Shown here: one piece after another, positions 5,154 to 9,591 of the stretch
Numbering within the stretch: the first letter of the stretch is position 1
Layout: each line of letters begins with the position of its first letter
Made by a program: the position numbers and the translations under genes
Origin: Phycisphaerae bacterium
GTDB lineage: Bacteria > Planctomycetota > Phycisphaerae > JAJVII01
DNA: 9,591 nucleotides
Assembly (NCBI GenBank): GCA_028706835.1
Contig: JAQTVL010000127.1
Location: 1-9,591 of the forward strand
Direction of reading: 5' to 3'
Notes under the pieces: model-generated
Seen by the model: only the letters and a program-made list of their open reading frames with translations
Told to the model about the DNA's origin: nothing
Database searches by the model: none

Positions 5154-6170
5154 ATGAGTGATCCGCACAGTCGCGTTGGACCGATGCTTACGCCGCCGGA
5201 GGCGGTGGGTTCCCGCCCGACCAACGCCTGGCGAGTGGTTCATGGCGCTGCCAGCGGCTGGCCGGGCTGGTACGTGGACCGGCTGGGGGACTACCTGCTC
5301 TCGCAGGCGGATCGCGAGGCGACGGACCGGCAGCGAAAGGAGCTCGAACGCTGGTGCGCACAGCTCGGACTTAAGGGGGCGTATCACAAGCAGCTCGACC
5401 GGCAGTTGCAGACCAAGACGGCCTCACCGGGACAAGCCTGCCCCGCCCTGCTCGTCGGCCTGCCCGCGCCGCCGCGATTCGAGGTCGTCGAGAACGGCGT
5501 CCGCTACTGGCTGAGCTTCGCGGAAGGCTACTCGACAGGGCTGTTCCTCGACCAGCGCGACAACCGCCGCCGGCTGCTGACCGGCCAGGTGGCTGGGCCG
5601 TTCAGACTGGGATCGGGCGGCGCCGAATCCGCGACGCCGCTGGCGGGGCTGACCGTCCTGAACACGTTCGCCTACACGTGCAGTTTCTCGGTGTGCGCCG
5701 CGCTGGCGGGCGCGGTGGCGACCAGCCTCGATCTGTCGCGGAAATACCTCGATTGGGGCCGCGACAACTTCCGCCTGAACGGGCTGGACCCGGAGCAGCA
5801 CGACTTCATCTACGGCGACTGCTTCAACTGGATGAAACGGCTGGCGAAGAAGGGGCGGCAGTTCGACCTGGTCATCATCGATCCGCCGACGTTTTCGCGA
5901 TCCAAGGAGAGCGGCGTGTTCCGGGCGGAGACGGACTACGGGAAACTGGTGACGCTGGCGCTGGGCCTGCTCACCGCCGGCGGCGTGCTGCTGGCCTGCA
6001 CCAACGCGGTCCGGCTGAGGTCCGGGGACTGGCTGACCCGGGTGAGGGCCGCAGTGGCGGAATCAGGCCGGCGGATCGAGGCGGAGCACCTGTCGCCGCA
6101 GCCGGCGGATTTCCCGACGAACTACGAGGAGCCGGCGTACCTCAAGGTGAACTGGATGCGGGTGCGGTAG
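5154..6170 (+). CDS. RlmK/RlmI-family SAM-dependent rRNA methyltransferase lacking the PUA domain
   Basis: This 338-residue class I methyltransferase probably modifies 23S rRNA. After a short N-terminus comes WRVVHGAASGWPGWYVDRLGD (26-46), equivalent to the 'GE-DGLPG-x-VDR-G' segment of RlmI. Then come STGLFLDQRDNRRR (127-140), SAM motif I VLNTFAYTCSFSV (168-180), acidic SLDLSRKYLDW (191-201) with NFRLNGL (205-211), and motif IV DLVIIDPPTFSRSK (238-251). The DLSRKYLDW, NFRLNGL and DPPTFS details resemble the RlmK half of RlmKL more than RlmI. RlmI has about 105 residues, including a PUA RNA-binding domain, before the first motif; here there are only 26. Motif I has Cys176 where Gly is typical. 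ATG 5154 has a weak GAGG about 12 bases upstream; ATG 5184 is an alternative. It may be transcribed through from rsmH. The exact target base is uncertain (m5C or m7G type). Confidence 0.85.
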   Translation: MSDPHSRVGPMLTPPEAVGSRPTNAWRVVHGAASGWPGWYVDRLGDYLLSQADREATDRQRKELERWCAQLGLKGAYHKQLDRQLQTKTASPGQACPALLVGLPAPPRFEVVENGVRYWLSFAEGYSTGLFLDQRDNRRRLLTGQVAGPFRLGSGGAESATPLAGLTVLNTFAYTCSFSVCAALAGAVATSLDLSRKYLDWGRDNFRLNGLDPEQHDFIYGDCFNWMKRLAKKGRQFDLVIIDPPTFSRSKESGVFRAETDYGKLVTLALGLLTAGGVLLACTNAVRLRSGDWLTRVRAAVAESGRRIEAEHLSPQPADFPTNYEEPAYLKVNWMRVR

Positions 6171-6175
6171 AAAGC

Positions 6176-6350
6176 TTCCCCACAGATTTCGCAGATTACG
6201 CAGATTGAGAACAGGAAAAGAGAAGTCAGAGCTCAGGAGTCAGAATTCAGAATAGCGGCAAGAGTTTGTTGTCTTCCTTATTCTGACTTCTGAATTCCGA
6301 ATTCTGACTTCTCTCTTTCAATCTGCGTAATCTGCGAAATCTGTGGGGAA
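6176..6350. repeat. Long imperfect hairpin between convergent genes, with perfect 33-bp outer arms
   Basis: Outer arms 6176-6208 and 6318-6350 are exact reverse complements. Each holds three related nonamers (left: CAGATTTCG, CAGATTACG, CAGATTGAG at 6183-6209). Inner arms pair imperfectly, for example 6219-6230 with 6303-6314 (12 bp perfect) and 6247-6254 with 6279-6286, and are built from repeated TCAGAATTC-like units. About 24 bases (6255-6278) remain as the loop. The element begins 6 bases after the methyltransferase stop (6170) and ends 6 bases before the yebC stop (6356). It is notably AT-richer than the genes. It could serve both as a bidirectional transcription barrier and as a repeat/MITE-like insertion. 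Confidence 0.85.
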
Positions 6351-6355
6351 CTCTT

Positions 6356-7105
6356 TCACTTGCTCAGTTGCGCCATCACTTCTTCGGGGATGTCGAAGTT
6401 CGCGTAGACGTTCTGGACGTCCTCGTTGTCCTCGAGGTTCTCGATCAGGCGCATCAACTTCGTTGCCTGCTCGGCGTCCAGCGGCACGGTGGTGTCCGGG
6501 ATCATGGTGTGCTCGGCTGACCCGATCGTCACGCCCTTGTCGGCCAGGGCTTTCTTGACGGCCTCAAGCGAGGCGGGGGCGCAGGTGACCTCGAAGCCCT
6601 CGGGGTTGGGGGTCACGTCTTCCGCGCCGGCCTCCAGGGCCAGCTCGATCATCTGGTCTTCGGTCTGGGCGCCAGCCGGCACGGTGATGATGCCCTTCTT
6701 GTGGAACATCCATGCGACGCAGTTCGGGCCGCCAAGCGCCCCGCCGGCGATCTCGAATATCTTGCGGACTTCGCCCGCGGTGCGGTTGCGGTTGTCGGTG
6801 AGCCCCTCGACGAAGACAGCCACGCCGTGCTGGCCGTAGCCTTCGTAGATGACATCCTCGTAGGTGGCCGTGTTGCCTTCGCCGGTGCCGCGCTTGACGG
6901 CCCGGTCGATGGCATCGTTGGTCATGTTGATCGACCGCGCCTTATCCATCGCGTAGCGCAGCGACAGGTTCATCGACGGGTCGCCGCCGCCGCTCCGGGC
7001 CGCCATGATGATGAGGCGGGCCACCTTCGAGAATTCCCTGCCGCGGCGGTGGTCGGTGACGGCCTTCTTACGCTTGATTCGCGACCAATGGGAGTGACCG
7101 GACAT
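6356..7105 (-). CDS. yebC: YebC/PmpR-family regulator / translation factor
   Basis: This 249-residue protein (family about 240-250) opens with the signature MSGHSHWSRIKRKKAVTDHR, followed by GREFSKVARLIIMAAR. It also has GGGDPSMNLSLRYAMDKARS and DAIDRAVKRGTGE (64-76). Then come YEDVIYEGYGQHGVAVFVE, LTDNRNRTAGEVRKIF and the C-terminal LIENLEDNEDVQNVYANFDI. Family members (YebC, PmpR, mitochondrial TACO1) are described as DNA-binding regulators and, more recently, as ribosome-associated factors helping translation of proline-rich stretches. GAGG lies about 8 bases before ATG 7105. The gene starts 24 bases after the TPR-protein stop on the same strand, so the two are probably one transcript. The ruvC neighbour common in other bacteria is not seen downstream. 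Confidence 0.96.
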   Translation of the reverse strand: MSGHSHWSRIKRKKAVTDHRRGREFSKVARLIIMAARSGGGDPSMNLSLRYAMDKARSINMTNDAIDRAVKRGTGEGNTATYEDVIYEGYGQHGVAVFVEGLTDNRNRTAGEVRKIFEIAGGALGGPNCVAWMFHKKGIITVPAGAQTEDQMIELALEAGAEDVTPNPEGFEVTCAPASLEAVKKALADKGVTIGSAEHTMIPDTTVPLDAEQATKLMRLIENLEDNEDVQNVYANFDIPEEVMAQLSK

Positions 7106-7129
7106 AATGGCTACCTCGCGTCCTTAGAA

Positions 7130-9591
7130 TTAGATCCGACTCGACCCCGGCGGCGTCACGCCCTGGCCCAGCGGCGCGACCGGCACGTCCGAGTTGTCGC
7201 CTTCCGATGCCTTGATCTTCGCCTTGGTCTTCTCCAGCGTCGACTGCTCCAGACCGACCGGGCGATCCGGGTCCTCTTCGCGGGCCTTGACCGACACCTT
7301 CCACTGGGCAAGGGCGTCGGCCTTCTTGCCCAGGCGATACAGCACGTCGCCGTAGTGGTCGCAGATCACCGGGTCCGGATCGGGCTCCATCTCCATCACG
7401 CGGGCGAGCAACTCCGCCGACTCGGCAAACTTGCCTTTCTTGTAAAGCAGCCAGGCCAGAGAGTCAAGATAGGCCGACGTGTCCGGACGCTTCACCGCGG
7501 CCATGCGGATCAGCTTCTCAGCCCGTTCCAGTTCCAGCCCCAGGTCGGCCAACTGGTAGCCCAGGTCGTTGGCGGAGCTGACGTGCTCGGGGTCGGCCTT
7601 GAGCGACTCTTCGAGGGCCTTGCGCGACTCGTCGCTCTTGCCGGCGACCGAATAGACCGACGCGCCGGAATACCAGCCATCGGCCTTCTCCTTGCCCTCC
7701 AGCGTGGCGACGTGGGCGTCGAGCACCTTCTTCATCTCGTCGAACTTGCCCTGCTTGGCGAGCGCCTCCATCCGCATCTCGATCAGCATGTGCGAGTCCA
7801 TCTTCGCAGCCTGGGCCTTATCGAGCACGGCGAGCAGGCCGGCGTAGTCCTTCGCCCACAGCAGAATTCGCGCGTAGGCGAGCACGACCGGCGCCTGGTC
7901 GGACGCATCGTCGTACACCTCCTTGGCGGCCTTGACGGCGTCGGCCTGCCGCTTGGCCGACTGAAGCACGCCCACGCGGGTCAGTTTCCACTCGCGCACC
8001 TGGTCGGGGTCGGTGGACTTCTTGACCCACCGGTCCGCCAACGCGATCGCGTCGTCGAATTTCTTCGCAGCCACCAGCACATCGACGGCCGTTTCGGCGG
8101 CGTCGCTGGAGTCCGGGTTCTTCTCGGCGCTGGCCTTGGCGACCGGCACGGCGTCATCCACCCGCTTGGCCCGCAGCAGAACGGCGATATACAGCGTCGC
8201 CAGTTCGCGGTCGGACGGGTCCTTGTCGTAGAACTCCTTGGCTTGGCGGATCGCATCATCGGGCTGGGTCGAGCGGGCCAGAAGCCGGATGTTCAGGAAC
8301 TGCCACTTTCGCTTGCCCGCGGCGTCGGGGGCCGAGGCGATCTGCTTGGCAATGATCTTCGCCGCCAGGTCGCGCTTGCCCGCCTCCATCGCCAACTCAA
8401 CGAGTTGCTGGGCGAACAGGTCACGCCCAGCCGTCAGTTTGTCCAGAAGCTTGGCCGCATCTTCCAGGTCGTTCCGCCGGAGCAACTCCGCCATCAGGCT
8501 GCCCGCGATTTCCATGTCGTTCGGCAGTTTGTCGACCAGAATCTTCCACTGCTCGATGGCGTCATCCAGCCGGCCGGTCTTACTGAAGGCGTCAGCCAGG
8601 GCGCGCCGGGCGCCGGTGAGCGACTGGTCCAGGGCGAGCGCCTTTTGCAGCGGCTTGATCGCGTCGTTCCATCGGCCGCCGAGCACCATCGCCTCGCCCA
8701 GGGCGGTCTGGCAGCGGGCGTCGTCGGGATTGTCCTTGACGATGGCCTCCAGCGCGGTGATCGCCTGCGGTACCCGCCCGTCGTTCAGCAACGCCATCGC
8801 CTTGATGCGGGCCGCATCGGTGTTCTTCGGCTCGACCTTCTGCACCGCGTTGGCGTAGATGACGGCCTCGTCGTACTGGCCCATCTGCTCGTTGATCCGC
8901 GCCAGGCGAAGCAGAACCTTCAGGTTCTTCGGCTCTTTCTCATACATCCGCCGCAGGCGGCGCATCGCGCCGGCCGGCTGCTTGTCAGCCATGTAAGCGT
9001 CTGCCAGATCAAGTGCGATGTCGACGTTGTCGCGGTCGAGCGTCTCGGCGGTGCGGAGTTCATTGATCGCGTCGGCCACCTGCTTCTTCGCCAGGTAGGC
9101 CAGCCCCGCCAGGTGATTCACGCCCGCCGCCTTCAGGCCGGCCTTCTCAGCCTCGGCCCGCACCGTCAGCACGTCGTCGTACTTCTTGTCGGCCAGCAAA
9201 ACCCGCATTCGCGCGATCTGGGCCGGCGCAAAGTCCTTCTTCGCCGCCGCCGACTTGACGAATGCTTCGATCGCCTTGTCGGGCTGACTGCTGACGGCAT
9301 ACAACCGCCCGGCGACGTAGTCGCTGGCGAACCCGGAACCGGAGAGCTTCGCGACAGCATCCGCCGCCTTGGCTGCCGGAACTTTCGCGAGGAACGCCTC
9401 CGCCTGCGCGAGCAGCGCCGCGTTGTCCGGGTAGGCCTTCAGGCCCGCTTCGAGCACGGCGGCGAAATCTCCCCACGGCCCGGCAGCCAACTTGAAAAAC
9501 TGGACGTAGACTTCCGCGTCGGCGTCGGGGGCCTGCTGGACGAACCGCGTCAGCACGCCTGGTATCCACGGACAGCCCTTGACCTTTTCGT
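7130..9591 (-). CDS. Large tetratricopeptide-repeat protein (5' end outside the window)
   Basis: About 819 residues are visible and the frame stays open to the window edge. The GTG at 9556 is therefore probably internal: codons before it read EKVKGCPWIPG without a stop. The protein is a near-continuous array of TPR-type helix pairs, rich in Ala/Lys/Asp. Typical pieces are GRWNDAIKPLQKALALDQ, GRLDDAIEQWKILVDKLPND and GKFAESAELLARVMEMEPDPD. The best-conserved block is near the C-terminus: NDLGYQLADLGLELERAEKL, then DSLAWLLYKKGKFAESAELL and DHYGDVLYRLGKKADALAQW. A disordered Pro/Gly-rich tail follows. No catalytic motif or membrane segment is visible in this part, and a signal peptide would lie outside. 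The likely role is a protein-protein scaffold; partner and location are unknown. It sits directly upstream of yebC, probably in one operon. Confidence 0.9.
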   Translation of the reverse strand, partial: EKVKGCPWIPGVLTRFVQQAPDADAEVYVQFFKLAAGPWGDFAAVLEAGLKAYPDNAALLAQAEAFLAKVPAAKAADAVAKLSGSGFASDYVAGRLYAVSSQPDKAIEAFVKSAAAKKDFAPAQIARMRVLLADKKYDDVLTVRAEAEKAGLKAAGVNHLAGLAYLAKKQVADAINELRTAETLDRDNVDIALDLADAYMADKQPAGAMRRLRRMYEKEPKNLKVLLRLARINEQMGQYDEAVIYANAVQKVEPKNTDAARIKAMALLNDGRVPQAITALEAIVKDNPDDARCQTALGEAMVLGGRWNDAIKPLQKALALDQSLTGARRALADAFSKTGRLDDAIEQWKILVDKLPNDMEIAGSLMAELLRRNDLEDAAKLLDKLTAGRDLFAQQLVELAMEAGKRDLAAKIIAKQIASAPDAAGKRKWQFLNIRLLARSTQPDDAIRQAKEFYDKDPSDRELATLYIAVLLRAKRVDDAVPVAKASAEKNPDSSDAAETAVDVLVAAKKFDDAIALADRWVKKSTDPDQVREWKLTRVGVLQSAKRQADAVKAAKEVYDDASDQAPVVLAYARILLWAKDYAGLLAVLDKAQAAKMDSHMLIEMRMEALAKQGKFDEMKKVLDAHVATLEGKEKADGWYSGASVYSVAGKSDESRKALEESLKADPEHVSSANDLGYQLADLGLELERAEKLIRMAAVKRPDTSAYLDSLAWLLYKKGKFAESAELLARVMEMEPDPDPVICDHYGDVLYRLGKKADALAQWKVSVKAREEDPDRPVGLEQSTLEKTKAKIKASEGDNSDVPVAPLGQGVTPPGSSRI

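Noticed and set aside
9554..9556. GTG at 9556 as the start of the TPR protein
   Set aside because: The frame stays open upstream to the edge of the window and no ribosome site precedes the GTG, so the gene most likely begins outside.
1..9591. A novel defence, secretion or mobile system
   Set aside because: No nuclease, helicase, transposase, integrase, toxin-antitoxin pair, CRISPR repeat array or phage gene was found. All larger genes fall into known metabolic, rRNA-modification, translation or scaffold families.

Overview
The window is high-GC bacterial DNA with long GC-rich genes on both strands. It carries several kinds of intergenic inverted repeat and an rsmH gene that is not in a visible mraZ/fts cell-wall cluster. 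A small GC-rich lipoprotein, a large soluble TPR protein and these hairpin repeats would suit a planctomycete-like (for example Phycisphaerae-type) or other PVC/environmental bacterium. That placement is inference; no rRNA or taxon marker is present.

Left part (1-2613, all minus strand). A compact operon reads leftward: a B12-dependent acyl-CoA mutase large subunit (2199-550), then after 3 bases its cobalamin-binding small subunit (546-88), then, through a 4-base ATGA overlap, the start of a MeaB-type G-protein chaperone that runs off the window. At the two positions that set substrate choice the large subunit has Phe80 and Gln198, the pair of isobutyryl-CoA mutase, not the Tyr/Arg pair of methylmalonyl-CoA mutase. 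Upstream of it lies a 101-residue lipoprotein gene (2613-2308) with its own promoter, and a fragment resembling a carbohydrate-binding module.

Middle (2614-5153). A perfect 27-bp inverted repeat lies at 2732-2796. A cysteine-rich DUF2284 protein (3382-2846, minus) is driven from a consensus TATAAT box. A 518-base divergent gap follows, with a stem-loop and a promoter for rsmH. rsmH itself (3901-4917, plus) encodes the 16S rRNA m4C1402 methyltransferase. Between rsmH and the next gene sits an inverted pair of 32-base REP-like elements whose stems differ by a compensatory base change.

Right part (5154-9591). An RlmK/RlmI-like rRNA methyltransferase without a PUA domain (5154-6170, plus) converges on yebC (7105-6356, minus). 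The 185-base gap between them is almost filled by a long imperfect hairpin with perfect 33-bp outer arms. Upstream of yebC and probably co-transcribed is a large TPR-repeat protein (9591-7130, minus), whose start lies beyond the window.

Functionally the window combines branched or short-chain acyl-CoA carbon-skeleton rearrangement with ribosome maturation and translation (RsmH, RlmK-like, YebC). No phage, CRISPR, toxin-antitoxin or transposase gene is visible. The most unusual content is the mutase substrate signature and three different intergenic repeat types within about 3.6 kb.
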